From the NCBI RefSeq assembly GCF_033807715.1, contig NC_084599.1, positions 4,842,125 to 4,906,124 on the forward strand: a DNA stretch of 64,000 bases. Reading direction: 5' to 3'. Below, in pieces: positions 31,901 through 41,385 of this stretch. The stretch's first letter is position 1; every line of letters starts with the position of its first letter. Source of the DNA: Cololabis saira. Lineage: Eukaryota > Chordata > Actinopteri > Beloniformes > Belonidae. The translations under genes and the position numbers were made by a program. The notes beneath the pieces are model-generated. The model saw only the letters and a program-made list of their open reading frames with translations. It made no database searches and was not told the origin of the DNA.

Positions 31901-33368
31901 CTTTTCTCAGTCAAAAGCGTTACCGTGGCGACGATAGACGCCAAAAAGCGCACCCCCCTTTATCTGTAACGGCCCGGTCAGGCAGGGGAGAGATTTGTCC
32001 GTCAAGACACCTCTCCCTGGCCTTGCCCCTTCTCAACCTTTCCCCGACCCTGCACCTAACCTGGGGCTTGCTGGTTGGTCCGGAGCTTCGGGAGCTGAAT
32101 GCTGGCCTGCGGTCCTCACCCCCGGTCATCCCGTTGCTGCTTCCACCTGCCTGCTGTGTGCTGTTGGCGTCCCCGACCCCCCAGTCTGGCCTTCGGCAGG
32201 AGGGTCCCCCCTTATGATCCAGGTCCTGGTCCAGGTTTCTTCCTCCTAAAGGGGAGTTTTTCTTGCCACTGTTTGGCTTAAGGTTTTTCTCCCACTAGGG
32301 GAGTTTTTACCTGCCATTGTTTATGTAATAATTGCTCGGGGGTTTATGTTCTGGATCTCTGGAAAGATCCTAGAGACAACTTTTGTTGTATTAGACGCTA
32401 TATAAATAAAATTGAATTGAAAATGTAATCTGATTAGTCCATATCTGATAGTTCCTACTTTCTGCCATTACTTTTGAATGGTTTGATACAGAGAGTCGTG
32501 GGTGGTTTCATCCGCTAAATGTCCAGGCCTGAAGAATCTACATCAAGTCATACAAGCTTCCACTGCAGCCTGAACGTGCACAAGGGTGCGAGGGCCCGTT
32601 CATCGCTGCTTGCAGCTTCAATTATTATTTGTTATAGTTTTGGCCCGTCATTTTTCTCCGGCAGCTTTTCTTTCTTTTTAAAACGTTCTTTGATTGTCGG
32701 CTGTCTCAGTGCAGCAGCCTTGGTTGCGGCGACGTACTAGCTGTACGTCTTTTCATGCTAGGTCTTCAGGTGTCCAATAAGGTTTGTCGTATTGAACGAA
32801 GACCTGTTCCTTCCTCCATGCGAAATGTCCGCCTGGCAAACATTGCATTTGGCTGTTGGGCTGCCTTCGCTTTCAAGTTTATAGTGTTTCCACACTTCAG
32901 ACATTGTCTTTGTTTATCTGAGCGTAGGTTAGCTGTCGTTAGCTTTCTGTTAGCCACGCTTCTTTCCCCCTCCAGCACAAACGTCACTCCAATTATGAAA
33001 CTATTTAATAATTAATATATATTAAAAACATTAATAACTAGGTATGTCCCGATACTTTTTTGGCCAATACGGATGTTTTGAACATGATGTGATCAGGCCT
33101 GATTGATCGGGTGGCCAATCGATACACTAGTGATTAGTGCTGGCAGAAGTCGCTCCCAGCTGTCAATACTTCCTGGATAAAGGACATGTTCTCCTTCTCT
33201 GCCAGGACACGGTCTTCCTGGAGGACGACCTCCATGACAACGGTGGGTGAGGAGATGCAATGAGCCTGACTGGGCGTTGTTTGTGTTAACAGGGACGACG
33301 AGGAGGGATCCACCTACGATAAAGTTACCGGGGCCGCTGAAGGGGAGACTAAACAAACCAGCCTGTGA
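28932..33368 (+). CDS. PDZK1IP1/SMIM24-like small single-pass membrane protein
   Basis: Exon 28932-28989 encodes the signal peptide MKLLAFCALLLVNNCSADR. Exon 29158-29275 encodes SLQPWLVGLTAVVGFLLLVF, a hydrophobic helix, then the basic stop-transfer RRLLKKNR. Exons 33206-33246 and 33293-33368 encode an acidic tail (DTVFLEDDLHDNGG, GSTYDKVTG) ending QTSL, a class I PDZ ligand. The (L)xPWLxGLxAVxGFLF core and terminal PDZ ligand are shared by PDZK1IP1 (MAP17) and SMIM24, membrane proteins that bind PDZ scaffolds. The join between exons 2 and 3 does not keep phase with the best donor (GTTGGT at 29276). A weaker donor at 29280 keeps it, or a small exon is missing. ATTAAA near 33536 is a likely polyadenylation signal. 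The family call is firm; the choice of paralogue is not. Confidence 0.75.
29460..29760. repeat. degenerate dispersed repeat in intron
   Basis: Recurring 'gtagcccacct', 'gggacccat' and 'gtgggccca' phrases resemble a common, very degenerate teleost repeat. No exon is seen. A candidate micro-exon at 29787 is discussed among the rejected items. Confidence 0.35.
29931..30435 (+). repeat. 178-bp tandem repeat (2.8 copies)
   Basis: Units start GCAGGTGGTCGTGGGTGGC at 29931, 30109 and 30287. The unit overlaps the 5' body of the retroposon that continues to 30735; a single copy of the same body is seen at 32030-32140. Confidence 0.93.
30435..30735 (+). mobile_element. SINE/LINE-type retroposon 3' end
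   Basis: It contains 'ggagtttttcc' phrases and ends 'gacgctatataaataaaatt' followed by (GAATT)n. Relatives are at 31970-32424 and, inverted, at 60210-60465. Confidence 0.75.
30930..31020 (+). repeat. retroelement fragment with 'gaagaccgaaacgttgg' core
   Basis: The phrase AGGTCGAAGACCGAAACG forms a small hairpin followed by GAAAC. Similar phrases are common in animal retroelement ends, Penelope-like ones among them. Only a short stretch is recognised. Confidence 0.4.
31494..31834. mobile_element. Kolobok-like MITE, copy 1
   Basis: Ends AGGAGCATGAGGC and GCCTCATGCTCCT sit between TTAA (31490-31493) and TTAA (31835-31838). The uninterrupted host sequence in copy 1 of the GGGCCC repeat ('cacaacttaaagaaaag') confirms TTAA duplication. 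TTAA with an RRG terminus suggests Kolobok; piggyBac is less likely because the end is not CCC. Length 341 bp. Confidence 0.75.
31970..32424 (+). mobile_element. retroposon nested in GGGCCC repeat
   Basis: It has the same body and tail as 30287-30735, ending 'aaataaaattgaattgaa'. It is inserted between TTATCTG and TAATCTG, probably the target duplication. Confidence 0.7.
32758..32904 (-). pseudogene. BED zinc-finger fragment of a hAT transposase
   Basis: A 48-codon frame starts MSEVWKHYKLESEGSPTAKC and continues NVCQADISHGG, then FNTTNLIGHLK and a stop. The CxxC and TTNLxxHL pattern is the BED finger found at the N-terminus of ZBED/hAT transposases. The second metal-binding histidine is lost after the stop. 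It is a fragment in the intron of the PDZK1IP1/SMIM24-like gene, opposite in strand. Confidence 0.75.
33020..33130. repeat. hAT-like terminal fragment
   Basis: The stretch with 'taggtatgtcccgatacttt' resembles a hAT non-coding end and probably belongs with the BED-finger fragment 120 bp to the left. Confidence 0.4.
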
Positions 33369-33975
33369 TGAACCGGCTCCAGAAACACCGTTCTGACAAC
33401 TATGGGGACAAAAATACAGTGATGGACACGCCTACATTATGACATCATACTGACAGTTTGATCCCAGTCTGCTATTGTCTATCACGTATGAAGTTGTCAG
33501 GTTCTGTGTGTGTATATGTGTGTGTGTGATGTTTAAATTAAAACTTTCAAAATGTCAAAAAAAAACTAAACTGGTCTTCATATATGCAAAAAACAATAAT
33601 TTTAATCAACTTTGCAGTGATGGACATTTCTGAGCTCCACAGATGTCCAGTTCACATCCTTTAACCGCGCTTTGACGGTGCCGTGTCTCCTCTACAGTTA
33701 TTCCAACTGTCCAATGATAGGAAATGCATGAGGACACTTTCAGACAGTTTATTAGACGTATAAAATAAATATTCATGTAAAGTCTGTGTTGACAGAAGCT
33801 TGAGCTCAGCTGGATGAGGTCCTCATCACAGACGTGGACACAAGAGGACAATTGAGGACAAACTGAAGAGACGATAATAAGAACGGAAACCAGAGACCAG
33901 AACAACTTCCACGGAGATTCAAGGTGAACTCCAAGGTCCAGGTCCATCAGTGTCCCATCACAGCGTCCATTACTG
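33369..33975 (+). other. 3' UTR and unassigned downstream sequence
   Basis: It follows the stop codon of the PDZK1IP1/SMIM24-like gene. ATTAAA at about 33536 lies shortly before an A-run. The rest, to the minisatellite unit near 33980, shows no feature. Confidence 0.4.
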
Positions 33976-34029
33976 TTGGAAACAAAGAGGAAGACCGGGG
34001 ACGACTCCACTATTGGGACCAAAGAGGAC

Positions 34030-34260
34030 TGTGGCAGGGTGGAGGTTCAGCCACTCAACTGATTGGGCACAGGTGTGCCCAATCAACCTCTCCACCCTGC
34101 CTGGCTTCATAAAGAGCGGCAGCACACCACCAAGAGGTCTCTGCTGGGAGGAAGCTGCTGAGTCTGGCACGTGTGTCTTGGGTACAAATAAACGTTTCCT
34201 GCACGAAACCCTGTGTCCTCTGTCCTGTCGGGTGAACCCCGTAGCACTAGCCTTGCTACA
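34030..34260 (+). repeat. 5' LTR of TRIM-like element
   Basis: 231 bp, TG...CA. It contains a TATA-like 'cttcataaagag' and AATAAA at 34187-34192, the layout expected for U3-R-U5. The near-palindrome around 'gattgggcacaggtgtgccc' may be a regulatory site. Confidence 0.9.
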
Positions 34261-34261
34261 C

Positions 34262-34279
34262 TGGCGCCCAACGTGGGGC
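34262..34279 (+). promoter_or_regulatory. primer-binding site, tRNA-Lys(1,2) type
   Basis: TGGCGCCCAACGTGGGGC, an 18-nt match to the known Lys(1,2) primer site, directly after the 5' LTR. Confidence 0.9.
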
Positions 34280-34287
34280 CCGACAGG

Positions 34288-34875
34288 ATGGAGGAGGGAT
34301 GCGGGGAGCAGACCCTGGAGGTGCTGGCACAGGTGCTGGTGGACCTGGCAGCCCTGTTGCAGGGCCAGGGGGAGCAGCAGACCGCAGCGCTGGAGGCGCA
34401 GCAGCCGCCAGGGCCTGAGGCAGAGGCTGCAGGCCGCCAAGCCACGGCTCCTGAGGCGGCCCCAGCGGCGGCGGGACCCGCAGCGCGACCCACCCCGGCA
34501 CCACGCCGGAGGTTTGTCACGGCAGTCCTGGAGGCGTCGGCCCCCGAGGCGTCGGTCCCGGAGGTGGAGGCGCCAACTTCTGTGCCGGAGGAGGTCCTGG
34601 GCGCACCTTGGCCAGCGCCGTGGATGCCGTCTGCCCCGAGGCCACCCTGGGCCCAGTCCCGAGAGCGTCCCTCTCGGCGGTCGGCCCGACGCAGAGGGCG
34701 ACCTCCCGAGCCGTCGCGGCGGACGGCCGAACCAGGAAGGCCCGGGGGCTCGGCTGGCGGTCCCTGGCTTCATCTCCCGCTCCGGGGGGGGGGGAGTTGG
34801 CAAGGTTGGATGGTCCCCGGCCTGAGTCGGGCGATAGGGGTGTGTGGCAGGGTGGAGGAGCAGCCACTCAACTGA
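34288..34875 (+). CDS. gag-like ORF of the TRIM-like element
   Basis: A 195-codon frame starts MEEGCGEQTLEVLAQVLVDL. Leu/Gln/Ala-rich sequence suggests an N-terminal helix or coiled coil, followed by Pro/Ala/Arg-rich low-complexity sequence. It ends inside the 3' LTR. There is no zinc knuckle, protease or polymerase motif. The N-terminus resembles the leading segment of fish gypsy Gag proteins in style only. High G+C leaves other frames open too (about 290 and 395 codons), so openness alone is weak evidence; position right after the primer site favours this frame. Confidence 0.45.
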   Translation: MEEGCGEQTLEVLAQVLVDLAALLQGQGEQQTAALEAQQPPGPEAEAAGRQATAPEAAPAAAGPAARPTPAPRRRFVTAVLEASAPEASVPEVEAPTSVPEEVLGAPWPAPWMPSAPRPPWAQSRERPSRRSARRRGRPPEPSRRTAEPGRPGGSAGGPWLHLPLRGGGSWQGWMVPGLSRAIGVCGRVEEQPLN

Positions 34876-35068
34876 TTGGGCACACCTGTTCCCAATCAAC
34901 CTCTCCACCCTGCCAGGCTTCATAAAGAGCGGCTGAACACCAGAGGTCTCTGCTGGGAGGAAGCTGCTGAGTCTGGCACGTGTGTCTTGGGTGCAAATAA
35001 ACGTTTCCTGCACGAAACCCTGTGTCCTCTGTCCTGTCTGGTGACCCCGTAGCACTAGCCTTGCTACA
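34843..35068 (+). repeat. 3' LTR of TRIM-like element
   Basis: 226 bp, a close copy of the 5' LTR with a few substitutions and small deletions, so insertion is not very recent. AATAAA is at 34996-35001. Confidence 0.9.
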
Positions 35069-35130
35069 AGGACGACCGAGGACAACTCCACTGTTGGAAC
35101 CAAAGATGACGATGAGGACGACTCCACTGG

Positions 35131-35646
35131 TGGACGAGACCACCAGGTACCAGTCAACCAGCCGCACTGACCTCTTGCTCTGTCCTGATCTTACATTTCC
35201 TCAGTTCAAACGTTTATCTGCTTTAATTCACATTCTACATGTCGTCACAGCTTTTCAGTGGCAACTAACTGTCTGCACTGAACAAATCAAATATCCCTTC
35301 AATGGCTGCTTTGTTTGATAAACGCATCAAATATTTGCCCCGAGAACCTGGAAAAGCAGTTGAGTTGAGGAGCTTTGCTGGGCAAGTATGACGCTACAGA
35401 CGAGACCAAGGCGGTGCGATCCAGGGGCGGGTTAATTGTACATCATCATGTTAGAGTGTTATGTTTAGCTGATTAGATCCAGCTGCTCCGGCTGAACTCT
35501 GGATGGAGCAGAGCGTGTGTTTGATGCTCGGAGGTCAGGAGGAGGCAGAACGCTGCGCGAAGGCAACGCTGGATTTTACAGTTGCAGAGAGAAGAGGGCG
35601 GCTCTGAGCTTCTGCTCTGTCATTCAGTAAGTGTGAGGTCTGTGAG
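35131..35646. other. unassigned; possible first exon
   Basis: No repeat was recognised. A G+C-rich patch at about 35490-35628 ends in a good donor (ttca|GTAAGTG) just before the CA repeat; its reading frames stop before the donor. Confidence 0.3.
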
Positions 35647-35647
35647 T

Positions 35648-35728
<81 letters not shown>
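35648..35728. repeat. (CA)n microsatellite
   Basis: About 40 uninterrupted CA dinucleotides. Confidence 0.98.
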
Positions 35729-35731
<3 letters not shown>

Positions 35732-37047
35732 TGTGTTGTGACCTGTAATTTCCCTGCTGCTGTGTTTAGGCCTGATAGGCTCCATGTTTACCCTTCGGAG
35801 AGGTTAATTGTCTAATTAGGTGAGTGGGTGGGAACCTGTAGTTGATAGATTGGACTACTAATTACAACATACATTTTTTTGTATGTTTTTTTTTAAGTTT
35901 TGTGCACGTGTGTGTGGTGGGAGGAGGGTTAGGGAGCTGTTTCACAGCAGCTGGAGAGAACAATGAGGAGCCATGTCAGCATAACAGCATGAAATAACGG
36001 CAGTTAAAGAAAGGCCAGATTAAAACAGCAGTGTGACATTTGGTGGAGAAGTGCTGACCTTCCCTCGCAGCGCTGCGGTCCGTCTGATCTCAGGCCGTCG
36101 GCCGCCAGGCTCCGGCTCAACGGGCTCAACGGGCTGACACCGCGCTGTCCTGTCAGCACACCCTGAAAGACCTCTGCTCGGCTCTGCAGGGATCTCTGCC
36201 AGGTGAACCCAACTCCTGGACCAGAAACTGTGACTCCTGCAGAATCAAAACCACATACTAACACACCAGCGGGGAAACATCTGGCCTGAAGTGCAGAGTA
36301 CCGGCAGTGACCACTAGGAGGAAAGCTCCAAAACTGGGAATGTTAAAATGTCCAACCTTAGGCGAGGCAAGTTTATTTGTACAGCACAATTCAACACAAA
36401 GTTATTCAAAGATGAAATGAAATAAAATGTTAAGAAAAGAGGTAAAATAATAAAAAGCACAAGTTGTTAAAAAGTAAGGGTACACCACATTCTTACAATG
36501 GCAAGAATTACGTTTCTATACGGTCAAAACGTACAAAGACCGGGTCAAATACAGTAGTATTAAGTAATCTGTAACAATTCGTATGGTGAATTAAACCAAT
36601 TTGACAATTCTATGCCAAAATGCCTGTTTCCAGGTCTTATTTCCCACAATCTTAGAGCAGAAGTAAACACATTTATAGTCTGGATCAAAGTACAGTTTTG
36701 TTCTCCATAGTTCACATCCATGAGAAACGTATGGAGGTGAATTCAATTGGGATTATCATATGAAGAATCACACTTTTGTATAATTAGGGGCGTGGTCTTT
36801 TGATTGGCAGCCAGCACACTTTTGCTACTTGGCAGCTGAGCTGAGCTGTGAATAAAGACCTAACGAGTACTGTGATTCATATTCAGGTATCTAGTTATTA
36901 TTATTATCATTCTGAGGAGCACACATTTTGTTGTGCTGTTAATTTTCATTTGAGAAAACGTCCGGGGCTGTAGCCCAAGTAGCCCCCCCTAGAGTCCCCC
37001 TGGGGTCTCAGCGGAGCCCCGGTGGACCTCAAAGCTTCTGGGAGAAC
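35729..37047. other. mostly unassigned; teleost repeat near 36362-36480
   Basis: 36362-36440 ('aggcgaggcaagtttatttg' and following) is a very common teleost retroposon piece. 36071-36198 has exon-like borders (tcgcag and GTGAAC) but no long frame. Confidence 0.4.
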
Positions 37048-37463
37048 GTCCAACAGTGGAGTCGTCCTCTTTGGTTCCAACAGTGGAGTCGTCCTCGGTC
37101 GTCCTCTTTGGTTCCAACAGTGGAGTCGTCCTCTTTGGTTCCAACAGTGGAGTCGTCCTCGGTCATCCTCTTTGGTTCCAACAGTGGAGTCGTCCTCGGT
37201 CATCCTCTTTGGTTCCAACAGTGGAGTCGTCCTCGGTCATCCTCTTTGGTTCCAACAGTGGAGTCGTCCTCGGTCATCCTCTTTGGTTCCAACAGTGGAG
37301 TCGTCCTCGGTCGTCCTCTTTGGTTCCAACAGTGGAGTCGTCCTCGGTCGTCCTCTTTGGTTCCAACAGTGGACTCGTCCTCGGCCGTCCTCTTTGGTTC
37401 CAACAGTGGAGTCGTCCTTGGTCGTCCTTTTTGGTCCCAACAGTGGAGTCGTCCTCTTTGGTT
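37048..37463 (+). repeat. 37-bp minisatellite
   Basis: About 11 copies of a unit with 'ccaacagtggagtcgtcctc' followed by 'ggtcgtcctctttggtt'; some units are shortened by an internal deletion. The period gives rise to three staggered spurious reading frames. Confidence 0.95.
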
Positions 37464-37477
37464 TTAATCAATTCACC

Positions 37478-38393
37478 GTTCATTCACTGTTATTTCACTG
37501 TCCCATTTCCAACCTCCCATTCATCTCTAAGACTCTGGAAAAGACAGTAGCAACCCACCTCCAGAACCACCTGCACAACAATAGCATCTTTTAACCATTT
37601 CAGTCTGGTTTCCACCCAAAACACAGTACAGAAACTGCCTTAATCAAGATCACCAATGACCTCCTCCTGGCAGCAGATTCTGGCCTTCTCACCATCCTCA
37701 TCCTCCTCGACCTCAGTTGCCGCCTTTGATACCATCTCCCACTCCATACTCCTGGAACGCCTGGCTGGCACTGGGGTCTCTGGTACTGCAATAGAATGGT
37801 TTACCTCATATCTTTCTAACAGGAAACAGTTTGTTCAAGGTAAAAATTTACACTCACAACCATCACTCATCACACATGGCGTTCCACAGGGATCAGTACT
37901 CGGACCGCTTCTCTTCATTATATACATCCTCCCCCTCGGTAACATCCTCCGCCACTTTGGAAACTCTACATCTCCACTAAACCAAGCACCCCCCCCACTC
38001 TTACTGACTGTCTCAACACCATCAATATCTGGATGACAAACAACTTTCTCAAATTAAATGGAAATAAAAGTGAAGTCCTTCTCGTCGGCACAAGGTCCAC
38101 ACTCTCCAAAACTCACCACTTTAATATCTCCATTGATGGTCACCCGGTCCACATCTCCTCCCAAGTCAAAAGCCTTGGCGTCATACTGGACAGTGTTCTC
38201 TCTTTTTCTCCCCACATCAGTAACATTACCCGTACTGCCTTCATACACGGAACATCGCCAGAATCCGCCCATCTCTCACCCAGCACAACACCCAGGTCTT
38301 GGTCCATGCACTTGTCACCTGACACATCGATTACTGCAACTCCATCCTCACTGGTCTCCCCAACAAACTTCTCCACCGTCTCCAAATCATCAA
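37478..38393 (+). mobile_element. L2-type LINE reverse-transcriptase fragment
   Basis: Translated pieces include [60 protein letters not shown] and LKLNGNKSEVLLVGTRSTL, in reverse-transcriptase order. The catalytic YADD segment is deleted near 37980 and the frame is broken. It is flanked on both sides by the 37-bp minisatellite. Confidence 0.85.
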
Positions 38394-38545
38394 CAGTGGA
38401 ATCGTCCTTGGTCGTCCTCTTTGGTCCCAACAGTGGAGTCGTCCTCTTTGGTCCCAACAGTGGAGTCGTCTTCTTTGGTTCCAAACGTGGAGTTGTCTTC
38501 TTTGGTTCCAACAGTGGAGTCGTCCTCGGTCGTCCTCGTGTCTCA
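38394..38545 (+). repeat. 37-bp minisatellite, distal block
   Basis: Four to five divergent units of the array that starts at 37048, resuming after the LINE fragment. Confidence 0.85.
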
Positions 38546-41385
38546 GCGGAGCCACCGGAGCTCAGAGGAGCAATGCTGGTCTTCGTGTCAACACTCATTT
38601 CAGATTTCATTTCATTTCAGGCACTTTAAGTTAGGATTTTTTGACACATGTGATGAGAATTTTCTAATCTTGTGAATGGAAACTCTTTCAGAGTCAACTA
38701 AAACAGCCTGCATGCATGTCTGCCTCTGGCCACACGCTATAATCATGTTTATATCCATGATTATTTACCACTAACGTCCTATTAATTCATATTAATTACC
38801 ATGGAAAATTTAGAGTTGAAATATTTCCCAGATTCCTCCTGTGCAACTTCCCGTGGACGTCCTTAATCAAATGTACTGGAACTTTTTCAACCCTTTGCAA
38901 CCTAAACAATGAGAGTTTCTGGAAGGTTTAGGCCCAAGAAGAGCCAGAAGGCTCGGCTGCTCAGGGAGCTGCCAATGTGAGCATCAGCAAAAAACTGCAG
39001 TGAAACAAATTAGAACCATCCGTTCATCCAACCATTAACTTCCTCTTATCCGGGTCTGGGGGGGCGGCCTCGGAGAGAGGTGTCCTCCCGGCTAGACGAC
39101 CCCGGGGGAGGTGTCCCCCCGGCTGGTCCCGGCTGGACGTCCCTGGGGAGTTGTCCTGTATTAAATCCATACTGGTTTCACATTTCATACATCAAGTTTT
39201 TTTTCGATCAATCTTTCTTTGACAACATCCCAAGCGAAGTCAGTCAGACGAAGGCCGACTCGGGCTCCTCTTCTTACTCTTACTCCTCCGGGTAAATTCC
39301 TGTGGGAGGAACTCTGCTACGTCCCTCCGTTTGTGGGATTGCCATGTGGAAACAGGAAAGGGCTCTGAAATTATAGAAAAAGTTTGGGAAGTGGCTTTTT
39401 TCGTTGCTGCCACTGTGGGAGCGCAGCGAGCAAACGTATATCAGCTGAGGTAAACACACGGATGCAATCACTTCTCAGGGTTTGGTCCAGACTGGAGGTT
39501 TCCAGGGAACCAGGTGAGACAGAGGAGACAGCTGGGAAGGGTTTCCAGTCCAGCTTCAGTTTGGGAAGCTGCTTTAGAGAACTTAGAGCTTTAGAAAGCT
39601 TTAGAAAGCAGCTTTAGAGGTGTCCAACTGGGTAAAGTCATCCTCCACCTTTGTGCTCTCAGAGGAGGGTTGTTACTGTAATAAAACCTTTGATTTGATT
39701 TACATATTTGCACATTTTTGAAAGAAGAAAATGAATAAATACAATGGAATGCATTTAGAGAAAAAAAACAACATAAAAGAAAATGTGCTCTTTATTATAT
39801 TTTAATGTTACACCAGACGATACAAGGCTGCACATAATACACATATTGATATAAAGCTATAAATGTCTCTCTCTACATCCCGTGTGTCTGTCCATTAAGC
39901 TGTTACGCTGAGAGCGCCCCCTGCAGGTTTGGAGCATTTCCGGTTGTAGTGACCGGTTATGAAGCGTTTTTCTTTTGAAGATGGTTTCTTGTTTTATATC
40001 GTTTTGTGCTTTGCATCGTTTCTCTATTTGCAGAGCGTTTGATGATGCTGCATTTGTCTTTGTTTTTTGCAGCAAGTTTTTTCATTTGCACCACGTTCCT
40101 CTTTTTGTACCTCGTTTTGAGTTTGTGAATTTGAATCGTTTCTGTACTTGAAGCCGTTTTCCTTAACTGAGACGCATTAGGCCGTTGCAGTGCGTTTGGC
40201 CCTTGTCGGCCACCGTAGCCACCCCTCTATGATACACTTCAGACAGTAAAACAAGAAATACTGTAGAAAAAACACAAGCTAATGAAATAACAGTTAAAAT
40301 AGACATAATAAAAATATGATAAAAGGAGCAGATTGTAGCATAAAGCAAAACAAAGAGCATCTGGATATATAGTATATACAGTGTACCGTGTACTTGTATG
40401 TACATGTAGCTACAGCAGACGTTGATGGTACTGGGTCAGCAGCAATAAGTTTGTTTTTTAATCTTTTTTTGAAAACAAGGAGGGACGGAGTGCTAGGTAC
40501 GAGGTTGGAGATGTTATTCCACAGGCCGACTCCTCTGTATTTAATATTCTATTTCCCTCTAATGGTGCGACATCGGGGGGGATGGAGATGAGATGCTGAT
40601 CTAGTTGGATAACTGTGAATATTGGATTTTATACAAAAATATTGTTGGAAATGGAGTGGTAGTGATTGGCTTAAATACAGAATTTTGTAAATAAAAATAG
40701 AGATTTGCATTTTATTGATATCAAAAATATTTATAATCTTGAGTTTAGAAAAAAGGGCAACAGATGGGGTCTGGAAATCTGACCCTGTGATTGTTCTAAC
40801 AAGTCTTTTTTGAAGTAAATAAAGTTTGTGGAGATATGTGCGACCGGTGCCGCCCAGACAGCATTACAATACAAGAGATACGGATAAACAAGACTGTAAT
40901 ACAAAGTTAGCTCTCTTTGAAGGTGTCCAGCATTGTTCAGACGGTGTAATCAGAGCTGGATAACCTCTCTGTGACATCACGCAGGTTAGTGAGGAGGGGT
41001 TTTGAAGCCAGCTCTGGGAGCTCTGGCCGTCGCTCTGCTCAATGCCCAGTTGATCAGGTCAAAAGGGAGAAGAAACAATCGTGGCAGTTGGAAGACACCG
41101 ACCTAACATCGGTTACCAGGCAACAGCTATTTTAGCTTAACTTCGCTCATTACACATATTATATATTAACACATGTTAACCTGTCATGCTTCAGTCTTTC
41201 TGAATGAACCTGTCGGTACATCCTCGTTTCGGATGTTTGAATTGTGAAATCTGATCCACACCACACCACACACACCACTCCTGGCACGTGCTTCAAAAAA
41301 TCTAAATCCACAGCTCTGGAAACCAGGAAAGTCCAGGTGCGAGAACTTTCCCCAGTGGGGGGACCCTTCCTGGCCCTCCCTCCCT
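38546..41385. other. no gene recognised; A-T rich and G-C rich patches
   Basis: 39055-39160 is a G+C-rich patch with repeated 'ctggtccc' phrases. 40180-40950 looks like old dispersed repeat sequence, possibly LINE-derived, without a clear frame. No exon is supported. Confidence 0.35.

Larger units (their letters stand above)
31176..32627 (+). repeat. GGGCCCGAGCAC-family repeat, copy 2 (interrupted twice)
   Basis: It has the same start and end phrases as copy 1 (2650-3534). It is broken by a TTAA-flanked MITE at 31494-31834 and a retroposon at 31970-32424, and part of the middle is deleted near 31858. Confidence 0.8.
34030..35068 (+). mobile_element. complete non-autonomous LTR retrotransposon (TRIM-like)
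   Basis: Two direct repeats, 34030-34260 and 34843-35068, start TGTGGCAGGGTGGAGG and end GCCTTGCTACA. They are flanked by a perfect 5-bp duplication AGGAC (34025-34029 and 35069-35073). The primer site TGGCGCCCAACGTGGGGC starts 1 nt after the 5' LTR and equals the Lys(1,2)-tRNA site. The internal region is only 582 bp with one open frame and no polymerase, so it needs proteins from another element. Confidence 0.93.
33975..35130 (-). repeat. 37-bp minisatellite units (minus orientation), split by the LTR element
   Basis: The flanks of the LTR element read 'gactccactattgggaccaa' and 'actccactgttggaaccaaa', the inverse of the 37-bp unit at 37048-37463. Confidence 0.7.

Noticed and set aside
33950..35157. 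Frames of 291 (+) and 395 (-) codons over the TRIM-like element
   Set aside because: They cross both LTRs and result from high G+C; the frame starting after the primer site is a better candidate.
36004..36264. 86-codon minus-strand frame
   Set aside because: The downstream donor is weak, no homologue is recognised, and the opposite strand has equally good exon-like borders.
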